Positions 14,662-22,752 of a DNA stretch of 42,888 nucleotides are shown one piece after another (the stretch's first letter is position 1; every line of letters starts with the position of its first letter). The notes beneath the pieces are model-generated. The model saw only the letters and a list, made by a program, of their open reading frames with translations. It was not told where the DNA came from and searched no databases. A program made the translations under genes and the position numbers. This stretch comes from UMGS1387 sp045646465 (GTDB lineage: Bacteria; Bacillota; Clostridia; Oscillospirales; CAG-382): the NCBI GenBank assembly GCA_045646465.1, contig JAZRKT010000020.1, positions 1 to 42,888 of the forward strand, given 5' to 3'.

Positions 14662-15338
14662 CAAGTATCACAGAAATACAAGAGCTTGCCAGGACGCTAA
14701 ACCTTCAAAATATCGCAAAAGGGATAATCGACCTGTCGCACGACAAGGAAAGCAATCTTGCATACCTCAAAGATGTATTGCAAAAAGAGGTGGATAAGCG
14801 TGAGGAGTTCGCGGTGCTAAGACGTGAAAAAGCAGGCAGGCTTCCTAAAAAGGAGTTTGTGACCACGAATATCAACAGCGGTATCGCATGGCAGATAGAA
14901 CGCTTAGAAGAACTTGAGTGGATAGAAAAAGACCAGAACCTAATCCTCATCGGCAAATGCGGATGTGGAAAGACGTCACTTGCAGCACACCTTGGAAGAA
15001 AGGCGCTGGAGGCGGGAATCAAGGTAAGCTACAACACCTTTGACGACTTCCTTTACACAATCAATAACAAGGACGCATCAGAGAAACAGATGCGCCGATT
15101 CAGGTACTTTACAGCCAGCTCGCTTATCATCATAGACGATATGATGTACACAGGCGTGAGAAACGAAGACCTGGTGAAGTTCTACCACAGCATCATGCTC
15201 CTAAACGAAACAAGAAGCATTATATTTATAACGAACAGAGAATTGTCTTCATGGCTTGAAGCTACGGAAGACAGACACTTGATGCAGACGTTAATCGACC
15301 GCATCACAGTGAACAGTCAAATCATAAGATTAAATTAA
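14658..15338 (+). CDS. istB: IS21-family helper ATPase IstB
   Basis: A 226-residue AAA+ ATPase (DnaC-like). Walker A is GKCGCGKTS (around residue 100) and Walker B is LIIIDDMMY (around 155), with an arginine-bearing sensor region FITNRELSSW. It assembles on DNA and directs IstA to target sites. The length is slightly short for the family but the core is complete. Its ATG overlaps the istA TGA, indicating coupled translation. Confidence 0.95.
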   Translation: MTSITEIQELARTLNLQNIAKGIIDLSHDKESNLAYLKDVLQKEVDKREEFAVLRREKAGRLPKKEFVTTNINSGIAWQIERLEELEWIEKDQNLILIGKCGCGKTSLAAHLGRKALEAGIKVSYNTFDDFLYTINNKDASEKQMRRFRYFTASSLIIIDDMMYTGVRNEDLVKFYHSIMLLNETRSIIFITNRELSSWLEATEDRHLMQTLIDRITVNSQIIRLN

Positions 15339-15716
15339 AAAAACGGTTGAGCAGCCGTGGCCATTTGCCAAAGTGCTCGAAAACTGAAAACGAAAATAAC
15401 ATCGACTTAAAGGTCGATTTATCATAAAGTGTATCCGAAAGATGATTTCCAAAAATCGCTTGCCACTATTAAAAAGTGTCTAACATTAGTGATTACACGG
15501 GTGGGGGAGTCAAATCTCTACAGCTTTTTGAGTGGCAACGGGCGTGGAGTGGAAAAGAAAAAAGCGGGAAATCAAGAAGGTGTAGCAAAATTCTTATTTT
15601 GCAAAAAAATAAGGGGTCGATGTTGGCATCGACCACTACGAAAATTGTAGGTTATATACAAACATAGAGTCTGTAACAGTCGTTTTGCTACAGACCCTTT
15701 TCATATCCTATTAAAT
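15339..15716. other. Gene-free stretch downstream of istB with hairpins
   Basis: This 378-bp region has no convincing gene; two overlapping frames near 15429-15667 have no ribosome-binding site and low-complexity products. It contains a 6-bp hairpin ATCGAC/GTCGAT near 15403-15420, a perfect 8-bp hairpin GGTCGATG/CATCGACC at 15615-15634 with TTGG loop, and a terminator at 15669-15701. It probably holds the right end of the IS21 element. Confidence 0.6.
15669..15701 (+). terminator. Terminator between IS21 element and dehydrogenase gene
   Basis: A 7-bp stem GTCTGTA/TACAGAC with a 13-base loop is followed by CCTTTT. It lies between convergent genes and would end transcription from the IS side. 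Confidence 0.6.
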
Positions 15717-16664
15717 TTAAACCACGCGGTTTCTGCCTGTACCGTCAACAAAGCTCTTTATGTTCTCGGCAACCTCGCTTATAAGTCGGAGACGTGTTTC
15801 GTATCCGCCCCAAGCCATATGGGGAGTGAGAATAACGTTGTCGTGCATAAGAATTTTGCTGTAAGGGTGATCCTGAGGCATTGGCTCTGTAGAGTATACG
15901 TCACAGCCGAAACCGTAAAGCGTGCCGAGGCGTATTGCGTCTGTCACAGCTTGTTCATCAACAACGTTTCCTCTTGCAACGTTGATGAGAATTGCACGAC
16001 TTTTCATCATTCCAATTCTTTCACGGCTAATAATGCCAACCGTTTCTTCGCTTGAAGGAATGTGCACAGAGACAATGTCCGACTCACGCATAAGTGTATC
16101 AAGGTCAACACAGTTGTAGTCTTCTTCGGGGGTGCGTTTGAAGGCAAGCACACGGCAGCCGAGAGCCGTCGCAACAGATGCCACTTTTTTTCCGATATTT
16201 CCGAGGCCTACGATACCCCAGGTCTTACCGCAAATTTCGTTGAAAACAGGCGTGAGCTTGTTCTGTATACCGCTTTGTGTGTACTTTCCGCTTTTTACGT
16301 ACTTGTCAAATTCGGTTATGTGATTCATAAGTGAAAGTGCCATCGATATTGTAAGCTGTGCAACACAGTCGGTTGAGTAGCCCTTGACGTTGCACACCGC
16401 AATGCCGTTTTGCTTGCAGTAGGCTGTATCGACGTTGTCGTAGCCTGTTGCGGTGATGCAGATAAGCTTTAATGAAGGGGCTTTTGACAGAATATCCGCT
16501 GTCAGCTTTACCTTGTTAAGTATGGCACAATCTACGCCCGACAGCCTTTCTACAGCTTCATGGGCACTTGTATTCCGGTAGACGGTGAGGGGGCCGAGGC
16601 TATCAAAGCATTCAAAGGTTATATCTTCGCCAAGAGTTGCGGCGTCAAGTATTGCAATATTCAT
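15717..16664 (-). CDS. hprA: D-isomer-specific 2-hydroxyacid dehydrogenase (glycerate/hydroxypyruvate type)
   Basis: A 315-residue NAD(P)-dependent dehydrogenase. The Rossmann motif GLGNIGKKVA occurs mid-protein, followed by the catalytic-arginine segment INVARGNVVDEQA and the active-site histidine segment LTPHMAWGG. The N-terminus MNIAILDAATLGED is typical of Clostridia glycerate dehydrogenases (HprA-like), which interconvert hydroxypyruvate and glycerate. The start is fixed by AAGGAG eight bases upstream; the frame runs further upstream through an unlikely leader. Its promoter region faces that of the rhamnose operon, so the two are divergent. The exact substrate cannot be read from sequence. 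Confidence 0.85.
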   Translation of the reverse strand: MNIAILDAATLGEDITFECFDSLGPLTVYRNTSAHEAVERLSGVDCAILNKVKLTADILSKAPSLKLICITATGYDNVDTAYCKQNGIAVCNVKGYSTDCVAQLTISMALSLMNHITEFDKYVKSGKYTQSGIQNKLTPVFNEICGKTWGIVGLGNIGKKVASVATALGCRVLAFKRTPEEDYNCVDLDTLMRESDIVSVHIPSSEETVGIISRERIGMMKSRAILINVARGNVVDEQAVTDAIRLGTLYGFGCDVYSTEPMPQDHPYSKILMHDNVILTPHMAWGGYETRLRLISEVAENIKSFVDGTGRNRVV

Positions 16665-16692
16665 AAAGTTCTCCTTAGGTGGATTTTTTATC

Positions 16693-16721
16693 ATTTTACC
16701 ATAAAACAAGCTGTTTGAAAA
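16693..16721 (-). promoter_or_regulatory. Probable sigma-A promoter of the hydroxyacid dehydrogenase
   Basis: On the minus strand, TTTTCA and TAAAAT are separated by 17 bases, ending about 28 bp upstream of the start codon at 16664. Confidence 0.5.
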
Positions 16722-16770
16722 GAGAAAAACTGCAATATTAAAAAAAATACAGAAAATTTTACTTTTCGTC

Positions 16771-16799
16771 TTTACAAAACCGCAAGGATGATGTATAAT
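16771..16799 (+). promoter_or_regulatory. Sigma-A promoter of the isomerase-rhaB-rhaA operon
   Basis: TTTACA, a 17-base spacer and a consensus TATAAT stand 53 bp before the start at 16853. The leader between them contains a short palindrome (GTATAC) that could be a regulator site. Confidence 0.8.
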
Positions 16800-16852
16800 C
16801 AATAAGTAAAGTTGTATACTTAGCGGTATTATACGCAGAAAGGACGATTATT

Positions 16853-17704
16853 ATGGCAAAATACGTACTCAGCGCTTTTGCTGATGAAGTTACAAATGTC
16901 TTTGAAGATCAGCTTAAGTACCTAAACAAACAAGGAATAAAGTATATTGAGCCGAGAAACATTGACGGCACAAACGTTTCCTCCCTTACAATTGAACAGG
17001 CGAAGGCTGCTAAAGCTCTTATGGATAAGTATGGCATTAAGGCTTATTCTCTCGGTTCACCTGTTGGGAAGTACGATATCACAAAGGACCAGGGACCTCA
17101 CTTTGAACAGTTCCTTCATACTCTTGACCTTGCGGAAATTTTCGGTGCAAAGTGCATACGTATGTTTTCCTACTTCTATCCCGACGGGGAGGACGTACAT
17201 AAGTACAGAGAAGCAATTTTGGAAAACCTTGAAAAGCTTATTGCTGAGGCTGAAAAGAGAGGCATTCTTCTTTGCCACGAAAACGAAGCACGAATCTACG
17301 GCGAAACGGTTGAAGACTGTGCTGACCTTATGAAGGTGTTCGGCGGAAGAATGAAGAGCGTACTTGATATGGGTAACTTCGCTTTCTGCAAACAGGATCC
17401 TTACAAGGGCTATGAGGCGGTTAAGGAAACAATTGAATACATCCACATCAAGGATGCTTTTGATGACGGAAGAATTGTTGTTGCAGGCAAGGGCGAGGGA
17501 AGAATTGAGGATATTTTACGCGACTTCAACGGCTATACTGACAGGGAGGTTGTTCTTACCCTTGAGCCTCACCTTACGGTATTTGACGGACTTAAGAATC
17601 TTTCCAATATGGACGACATCAAGGTTCAGGAAGCGTATGAAACACCTGAAATAGCCTTTGATGCGGCAGTTGAAGCTCTCAGAAACATTCTTGCAAAAAT
17701 TTAA
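16853..17704 (+). CDS. Sugar phosphate isomerase/epimerase family TIM-barrel protein
   Basis: A 283-residue xylose-isomerase-like TIM-barrel protein (AP endonuclease 2 superfamily). Metal-binding segments can be seen: LLCHENEARIYGE (E and H around 143-153), MKSVLDMGNFAF (D around 170), YIHIKDAF (H around 197) and a late LTLEPHL (E). The start follows AGAAAGGACG. It is the first gene of an operon with rhamnulokinase and rhamnose isomerase (34-bp gap), so it probably acts on a sugar or sugar phosphate in that route, but the precise substrate is unknown. The rhamnulose-1-phosphate aldolase expected in this pathway is not in the window. Confidence 0.82.
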   Translation: MAKYVLSAFADEVTNVFEDQLKYLNKQGIKYIEPRNIDGTNVSSLTIEQAKAAKALMDKYGIKAYSLGSPVGKYDITKDQGPHFEQFLHTLDLAEIFGAKCIRMFSYFYPDGEDVHKYREAILENLEKLIAEAEKRGILLCHENEARIYGETVEDCADLMKVFGGRMKSVLDMGNFAFCKQDPYKGYEAVKETIEYIHIKDAFDDGRIVVAGKGEGRIEDILRDFNGYTDREVVLTLEPHLTVFDGLKNLSNMDDIKVQEAYETPEIAFDAAVEALRNILAKI

Positions 17705-17738
17705 TTAAGGTAATAAACTTTAGAAAGGATGCATTATT

Positions 17739-19232
17739 ATGAAATCACCACTCAAAATGCTTGCCATTGACCTTGGTGCTTCCAGCGGAAGAGGCATTGT
17801 AGGTAAGTTTGACGGCGAAAAAATTTCACTTGAAGAGGTACACCGCTTTACCAACGACCCCGTTAACCTCAACGGCTCGCTTTACTGGGATATGCTTAAG
17901 CTCTTTACCGAAATCAAGAGTGCAATCAACTCCTGTGCATTAAATGAAAACAAGGATATCAAGAGTATATCCATTGACACATGGGGAGTAGACTTCGGTC
18001 TACTTGATGCAACAGGTCAGCTTATGGCTAACCCCTATAACTACAGAAACCCCGACTTTTCCTACGAACTTATGGATGAGCTTCATTCCATAATACCAAA
18101 GGAAGAGCTTTACAAGATTACAGGTACACAGTTCCTTAACTTCAATTCAATTTATCAGCTTTATCACATTTCAAAGAACAAGTACCGTATGGAAAACGCA
18201 AAGGAGCTGCTGTTTATTCCGGACCTTCTTAAATACTTCCTTACAGGTGTTAAGCAAACAGAATATTCAGTTGCTTCAACCAGCGGGCTTTTAGATGCAA
18301 AGGCAAGAAACTGGTCAAACGAGATTATTGAAAGATTGGGCTTCAATAAGGAAATTTTCGGAGAAATTGTACAGCCCGGCACGATAGCAGGCAAGCTTCT
18401 TCCTGCAATCCGTGACGAGGTAGGCGATATTGACGCGGACGTTGTTGCATGTGCATCTCATGACACCGCTTCTGCTGTTGTTGCAGTTCCCTCACAGAAG
18501 GATGACTTTGTTTACATATCCAGTGGCACATGGTCGCTTATGGGTAAGGAAATTCCCGAACCTCTTACAGGTGACCTTGCCTATAAATATGAGGTTACAA
18601 ACGAAGGCGCAACGGACAGAAAGATACGTTTCTTAAGAAACATTATGGGACTTTGGATTGAACAGGAAAGTCGCAGATATTGGAAGCGTCGTGGCGAAAA
18701 TGTATCCTTTGACGAGCTTTCAAATATGGCAATGGCTTCAAAGCCTCACGCTTGCTTTATCAATCCCGATTATCTTGCATTCCAGACTCCCGGAAACATG
18801 CCACGCCGCATTCAGGAATTCTGTGAAAAGACAGGTCAGTATGTTCCTCAGACAAAGGGCGAAATAGTAAGATGTATTTTTGATAGCCTTGCAATGTGTT
18901 ACAGAAGCACTGTTGAAAAGCTTGATGAAATTACCGGTGTTAAAGCACCTGCAATAAACATTGTTGGGGGAGGAACAAAGGAAGTGCCTCTTTCCAAACT
19001 GACTGCTGATGCTTGCGGACGTCCCGTTTACGCAGGTCCCGTTGAAGCAACGACTCTCGGAAACATTGCAGTTCAGGCAATCGCTCAGGGTGAAATTAAG
19101 GATATAAAGCAGGCGAGACAGGTTATCGAAAACTCCTTTGAAATTTCTTACTTTGAGCCTCACGACACAGCTATGTGGGACGAAGGCTACGAAAAGTTCA
19201 TCAAGATTGTTGAAATGACAAAGAATTCCTGA
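17739..19232 (+). CDS. rhaB: Rhamnulokinase RhaB
   Basis: A 497-residue FGGY-family kinase that phosphorylates L-rhamnulose to L-rhamnulose 1-phosphate with ATP. The N-terminal phosphate-binding segment is IDLGASSGRGIVG (residues 10-22), followed by LEEVHRFTNDPVN and SISIDTWGVDFGLLD, both diagnostic of RhaB. SGTWSLMG is in the second domain and the adenosine-binding motif is NIVGGGTKE. Length equals that of characterised enzymes (about 489). The start follows AGAAAGGATG. It is followed 54 bp later by rhaA in the same direction. Confidence 0.95.
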   Translation: MKSPLKMLAIDLGASSGRGIVGKFDGEKISLEEVHRFTNDPVNLNGSLYWDMLKLFTEIKSAINSCALNENKDIKSISIDTWGVDFGLLDATGQLMANPYNYRNPDFSYELMDELHSIIPKEELYKITGTQFLNFNSIYQLYHISKNKYRMENAKELLFIPDLLKYFLTGVKQTEYSVASTSGLLDAKARNWSNEIIERLGFNKEIFGEIVQPGTIAGKLLPAIRDEVGDIDADVVACASHDTASAVVAVPSQKDDFVYISSGTWSLMGKEIPEPLTGDLAYKYEVTNEGATDRKIRFLRNIMGLWIEQESRRYWKRRGENVSFDELSNMAMASKPHACFINPDYLAFQTPGNMPRRIQEFCEKTGQYVPQTKGEIVRCIFDSLAMCYRSTVEKLDEITGVKAPAINIVGGGTKEVPLSKLTADACGRPVYAGPVEATTLGNIAVQAIAQGEIKDIKQARQVIENSFEISYFEPHDTAMWDEGYEKFIKIVEMTKNS

Positions 19233-19286
19233 GATTTTTGACATAAAGCAGAAAATAAGAATACTCATACATAAGGAGAAAACACA

Positions 19287-20537
19287 ATGAGCACAAGATA
19301 CGAATCAGCTAAAGAGATATATAAGTCCTTTGGCGTAGACACAGAAAAGGCAATGGAAACCTTAAAGAACGTTGCTGTTGCAATGCATTGCTGGCAGGGT
19401 GACGACGTTATCGGCTTTGACCACGACGGCCCTCTTACAGGCGGTATTCAGACAACAGGTAACTACCCCGGTAAGGCAACAACGCCCGAACAGTTAATGG
19501 CAGATATGGAAAAGGCTATCAGCCTTATCCCCGGCAAGAAAAAGCTCAACGTTCACGCTTGCTACGCTATTTTCGAAAAGGGCGAATTTGCTGACAGAGA
19601 CAAGCTTGAGCCAAAGCACTTCAAAAAGTGGGTAGACCTTGCAAAGAAGTACGGTATGGGTATTGACTTCAACCCCACATTCTTCTCACATCCCAAAATA
19701 AAGGACGGTCTCAGCCTTTCCAGTCCCGACAAGGAAACTCGTGATTTCTGGATTGAACACGGCAAAGTTTGTATCAGAATTTCTGAATATTTTGCTAAGG
19801 AAACAGGCTTCCCCTGCGTTATGAACATCTGGACAGGCGACGGCTTCAAGGACGTTCCCGCTGACAGAATGGGTCCCAGAATGAGATACAAGGAATCCAT
19901 TGAAGCAATTTTGTCTGAGCCTTTTGATAAGAACCTTGTTAAGCCTTGCGTTGAGTCCAAGGTGTTCGGTATCGGCGTTGAGTCTTATACAGCAGGCTCT
20001 GCTGAATTTTCACTTACCTTTGCTGCAACTCACGACGGCTGTCTGCCTCTTATGGACAACGGTCACTACCATCCTACAGAGGTTGTTTCCGATAAGATTC
20101 CCGCACTTCTCACATTCTTCCCCGAGGTTGCTCTTCACGTAACAAGAGGTATTCGTTGGGATAGTGACCACGTGCTTGTTCTTGACGACGAAACGAAGGA
20201 AATTGCAAAGGAAATCGTAAGATGTGATGCTCTGGGCAGAGTCTATATTGCTCTTGACTACTTTGATGCAAGCATCAACAGAATTGCAGCCTGGGTTGTT
20301 GGTATGAGAAGTATGCAGAAGGCGCTTCTTATGGCTCTTTGTACTCCCAATGCAGCTCTTAAGAAGCTTCAGGACGAAAATAAGCTTACCGAGCTTCTCG
20401 TTATGCAGGAAGAAGTTAAGACTCTTCCTTTTGGCGATATCTGGGCAGAATACTGCGACAGATGCGGCGTAGCTGCTGACAAGGCTTGGTACGAGGAAGT
20501 TGTTAAGTACGAAAACGAAGTATTATTAAAGAGATAG
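19287..20537 (+). CDS. rhaA: L-rhamnose isomerase RhaA
   Basis: A 416-residue metal-dependent isomerase converting L-rhamnose to L-rhamnulose. Family hallmarks are MHCWQGDDVIGFDHDGPLTG near the N-terminus, TGNYPGKA, GIDFNPTFFSHP, FGIGVESYTAGS, GHYHPTEVVSDK and IRWDSDHVLVLDDE, which contain the metal ligands. Length equals the E. coli enzyme (419). ATG 19287 follows AAGGAG. A 197-nt structured element starts 1 nt after its stop codon and ends in the operon terminator. Confidence 0.97.
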   Translation: MSTRYESAKEIYKSFGVDTEKAMETLKNVAVAMHCWQGDDVIGFDHDGPLTGGIQTTGNYPGKATTPEQLMADMEKAISLIPGKKKLNVHACYAIFEKGEFADRDKLEPKHFKKWVDLAKKYGMGIDFNPTFFSHPKIKDGLSLSSPDKETRDFWIEHGKVCIRISEYFAKETGFPCVMNIWTGDGFKDVPADRMGPRMRYKESIEAILSEPFDKNLVKPCVESKVFGIGVESYTAGSAEFSLTFAATHDGCLPLMDNGHYHPTEVVSDKIPALLTFFPEVALHVTRGIRWDSDHVLVLDDETKEIAKEIVRCDALGRVYIALDYFDASINRIAAWVVGMRSMQKALLMALCTPNAALKKLQDENKLTELLVMQEEVKTLPFGDIWAEYCDRCGVAADKAWYEEVVKYENEVLLKR

Positions 20538-20538
20538 T

Positions 20539-20735
20539 CGTCGGGAAAGCCCGACGGCAAATACGAGCCTTGTCTCGGATTTAATTCCGACCAAAGGTGC
20601 CCGAGCGCAGCTTCGTTTGACCGCCACTAATCAAATTGGTCAAACTTACAGCGACACCCGTGAAGCTTTATATTAAATCTGTGCATTTAATGCACGGTTA
20701 GCCAAAACGCCAGCCAAACAACGGTTGGCGTTTTT
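20539..20735 (+). ncRNA. Structured 3' element R1 after rhaA (homologous to 33227-33423)
   Basis: This 197-nt element begins 1 nt after the rhaA stop. Hairpins in order: CGTCGGG/CCCGACG with AAAG loop (20539-20556); TCGGA/TCCGA (20575-20590); an 8-bp GTTTGACC/GGTCAAAC (20615-20645); GTGCAT/ATGCAC (20681-20695); and the terminator ACGCCAGCC/GGTTGGCGT with AAACAAC loop (20707-20735). An alternative pairing CCGTG (20658) with CACGG (20693) competes with the fourth hairpin. The copy at 33227 aligns with essentially no gaps, and its second hairpin carries a compensatory C-G to T-A change, which supports RNA-level selection. The next gene is convergent, so it is not a leader; it is either a 3' UTR module or a 3'-derived small RNA. 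I do not recognise it. Confidence 0.7.
20707..20735 (+). terminator. Terminator of the rhamnose operon / element R1
   Basis: A 9-bp stem ACGCCAGCC/GGTTGGCGT (one G-U), loop AAACAAC and a T5 tail. Nearly the same hairpin ends element R2. Confidence 0.9.
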
Positions 20736-20901
20736 ACTTTGTGACATACTAAGGAGCTGTATAAAAACACCGACCAAAAATAAGAGTGAGTAGGGCGAAA
20801 TTGATCGCCCTCTCACGCACCGTGCATACAGTTTCCACTGCTTCCATATTATCTCCCTTATCATCTTCTTAGATGTTTTTTGCTCTTTTGGGCGTAAAAA
20901 T

Positions 20902-20947
20902 GGAGCTGTTGTCAACTCGATTTGAAAAATCGTTTTGAGACAGCCCC
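20902..20947 (-). terminator. Terminator of the NUDIX gene
   Basis: On the minus strand GGGGCTGT pairs with ACAGCTCC (one mismatch), an inner CGATTT/AAATCG stem lies between them, and ATTTTTA follows. It resembles the hairpin at 29498-29541. The 160 bp between this and element R1 show nothing else I can name. Confidence 0.6.
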
Positions 20948-20956
20948 GTTTTATAT

Positions 20957-21724
20957 TTAGTTATCATATGCTTCAAGGTCATCAGCAAACTTATCTGCCT
21001 TCTTTAAAATGTCCTTGTCGTGCTTGAAGTTAAGTGTGGCATATGCCTCGTCAAAGGTTACAAGACGGTATTCAGATATTTCACGTATGTTCATTTGTAT
21101 ATCCTTTTCGTCAAAGGTTGCAAGGAAATATACCGCTTTTTTCTTTATAAATCCGTTAATCAGGTAATTGTAGGACTCTCTAAAGCCGTCGATGATTTTA
21201 GTGTTTACGCCTGTTTCCTCGTAAATCTCACGCAAAGCTGTCTGCTTTTCGTTTTCGCCTGCTTCAATATGTCCCTTGGGAAAGCCGATGTGCCCCGATA
21301 TGTTGGTTATGAGAATGTACTTTCTCACGCCGTCCTTCTTTGTGTACATAACTGCACCGCAGCTTTTTTCGTAGTAGCACACGTACTTGAATCTGTCGCA
21401 GGGGATGTACTTGTCAAGAAGTGCCGTAAGTCTCGGCTCGTAAAGAACCGTTCCGGCAGGTGCGGCAATCCATATGTCGTCCTTGGTTTCCTGCCTGTCC
21501 TTTGCTATTGCAATTACCTGTCCGCGAAACTCGGTGACGGGATTGCTGAGACCTAAAATGTAAACGGTGACGTCCTTTCCGCAATGCTTGGTTTTTCCGC
21601 AGTTAAGTGTACCTGCCCTGCGTTTGCCGTCATACAGAAAAAATGTAGCTGTTACCTTTACGTCATAAACACCGCCCAGAACGCTTCGGGTGCTTTTTGT
21701 TGCGTTAAAGTCATTGAAGCTCAT
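20957..21724 (-). CDS. NUDIX hydrolase with N-terminal pyrophosphatase-like domain
   Basis: A 255-residue protein. The C-terminal half is a NUDIX domain with a complete NUDIX box GHIEAGE...REIYEETGV (151-173), so it should cleave a nucleoside diphosphate linked to another moiety. Residues 15-110 (TVYILGLSNPVTEFRGQVIA, then DDIWIAAPAGTVL) resemble the small inorganic-pyrophosphatase-like domain found in some Clostridia fusions; this is a weak recognition. I chose ATG 21724 (MSFNDFNATKS) for its spacing from AAAGGAATG; an upstream frame extends further but crosses hairpins in the leader. It is a single-gene unit with its own promoter and terminator. Confidence 0.8.
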   Translation of the reverse strand: MSFNDFNATKSTRSVLGGVYDVKVTATFFLYDGKRRAGTLNCGKTKHCGKDVTVYILGLSNPVTEFRGQVIAIAKDRQETKDDIWIAAPAGTVLYEPRLTALLDKYIPCDRFKYVCYYEKSCGAVMYTKKDGVRKYILITNISGHIGFPKGHIEAGENEKQTALREIYEETGVNTKIIDGFRESYNYLINGFIKKKAVYFLATFDEKDIQMNIREISEYRLVTFDEAYATLNFKHDKDILKKADKFADDLEAYDN

Positions 21725-21738
21725 AGTTATCATTCCTT

Positions 21739-21795
21739 TTCTTCGGAAAAGCCGAAGAACAATTAAAGTCGGGAACGTAGTTTTCACCCCGTTCC
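21739..21795 (-). promoter_or_regulatory. Two hairpins in the leader of the NUDIX gene
   Basis: Between the promoter and the start codon lie GGAACG/CGTTCC (21772-21795) and a perfect 8-bp TTCTTCGG/CCGAAGAA stem (21739-21759). The latter touches the AAAAGGA ribosome-binding site on its 3' side. They could modulate translation. I do not recognise a known riboswitch. Confidence 0.35.
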
Positions 21796-21807
21796 ATAAT
21801 CGAAAAT

Positions 21808-21836
21808 ATTATAGCACAGAAATTACAAATAAGCAA
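21808..21836 (-). promoter_or_regulatory. Sigma-A promoter of the NUDIX gene
   Basis: On the minus strand TTGCTT, a 17-base spacer and a consensus TATAAT. The stretch between this and the next promoter (21837-21987) is very AT-rich and shows no gene. Confidence 0.7.
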
Positions 21837-21987
21837 TAGATTTTTACAAGGTTTATAAAAAATATGAATATTGTATTATATCTTTTAATATTTTGCCGTA
21901 AAATACACAATATGCAGTATATTTTAGGGCGTGTGTAAAAAAATACATATAAAATAGTTCCTTCGCAGAATATTTAAATAATACTTG

Positions 21988-22016
21988 TTGCATTTGAAAA
22001 AATAGTGTGTTATACT
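21988..22016 (+). promoter_or_regulatory. Sigma-A promoter of the DUF2953-gerW-ABC operon
   Basis: TTGCAT, a 17-base spacer and TATACT, 34 bp before the start at 22051 with ribosome-binding site GGGGAGG between. Confidence 0.65.
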
Positions 22017-22050
22017 AAATATAACTGTAAAAGGGGAGGCTCGGTGGAAT

Positions 22051-22752
22051 ATGACTGTTGTTGGCATTATACTTGCTGTTCTCGCCGGACTTTGCGCCCT
22101 TGTTTTTGCTTTGCTGTTTCTCACGGTGTCGGTGAGAATTGTGTATGACGAAAAGCTTGTGCTCTATGGGGGAATATCCTTTGTAAAGATAAAGCTTTAT
22201 CCCAAAAAAGAAAATAAGAAGAAAGAAAAAAAGCAAAAGCATAAAAAGAAAACCGTCGTCAATAAAGCCGAAGCAGAAAAATATGACGTAAACCAAAAGC
22301 AGGCGGACGGCGAAAAAGACGGAGCCGAAGGTCAAAAAAACGAAGAAAAAGCCGAAGAAAAAAGCAAGAAAAAATCGGTGTCCGAAACAGCAGCCTTTAT
22401 TTTCGACATAATAAAGCTGGCAGGAGAAACCTTTGGCAAACACGGAAAAATTCACATAAGACGCCTTGCTGTCAATGTGTCAAAGCCGGATGCGGCGGAT
22501 ACTGCGGTGCAGTTTGGAATTGTTTGTGCGGCACATAGTACGGCGCTTGCCGCCTGCAGCCTTTTCGGCAAAGCAAAAATCGACAAGGAAAACGTCAGGG
22601 TAATTCCCGATTTTATAACGGGGAAAAGCAGCCTTTCGGCAGATGTTCAGATAGGAGCGAGAGCAATATATCTTGTGTCGGCGGCTGTAAAAATATTTGT
22701 AAACAAAGCACTTAAAAATACAGAACAGACGGAAAGGAAGAAACAAGTATGA
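22051..22752 (+). CDS. DUF2953 domain membrane protein
   Basis: A 233-residue protein. One N-terminal membrane segment (about residues 3-27) is followed by VRIVYDEKLVLYGGISFVKI, a highly charged Lys/Glu-rich linker (about 53-112), and a C-terminal domain with KIHIRRLAVNVSKPDAADTA and FGIVCAAHSTALAAC, which fits DUF2953. That family typically lies next to gerW (ytfJ) in spore-formers, as here: the next gene starts within its stop codon (4-bp overlap). The function is unknown; a sporulation-linked membrane role is inferred from the pairing. Confidence 0.82.
   Translation: MTVVGIILAVLAGLCALVFALLFLTVSVRIVYDEKLVLYGGISFVKIKLYPKKENKKKEKKQKHKKKTVVNKAEAEKYDVNQKQADGEKDGAEGQKNEEKAEEKSKKKSVSETAAFIFDIIKLAGETFGKHGKIHIRRLAVNVSKPDAADTAVQFGIVCAAHSTALAACSLFGKAKIDKENVRVIPDFITGKSSLSADVQIGARAIYLVSAAVKIFVNKALKNTEQTERKKQV

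Larger units (their letters stand above)
13189..15338 (+). mobile_element. IS21-family insertion sequence (istA-istB), ends not resolved
   Basis: Adjacent istA and istB genes with a 4-bp overlap define an IS21-family element. Both look intact. The terminal inverted repeats should lie within 12926-13188 and 15339-15716, but I could not pair them by eye, so the coordinates give only the coding core. The element forms the junction between the AT-rich defence genes and the metabolic genes. Confidence 0.85.

Noticed and set aside
15429..15667. Two short overlapping frames downstream of istB
   Set aside because: No ribosome-binding sites, low-complexity basic products, and they run through hairpins; more likely the right end of the IS.
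12926..15716. Exact terminal inverted repeats of the IS21 element
   Set aside because: The best shared string between the two flanks by eye was only about nine bases (GCGATTTTT in inverted comparison), too short to define the ends.
20673..20915. An 80-codon minus-strand frame downstream of rhaA
   Set aside because: It overlaps the conserved RNA element and terminator and has no ribosome-binding site or recognisable product.
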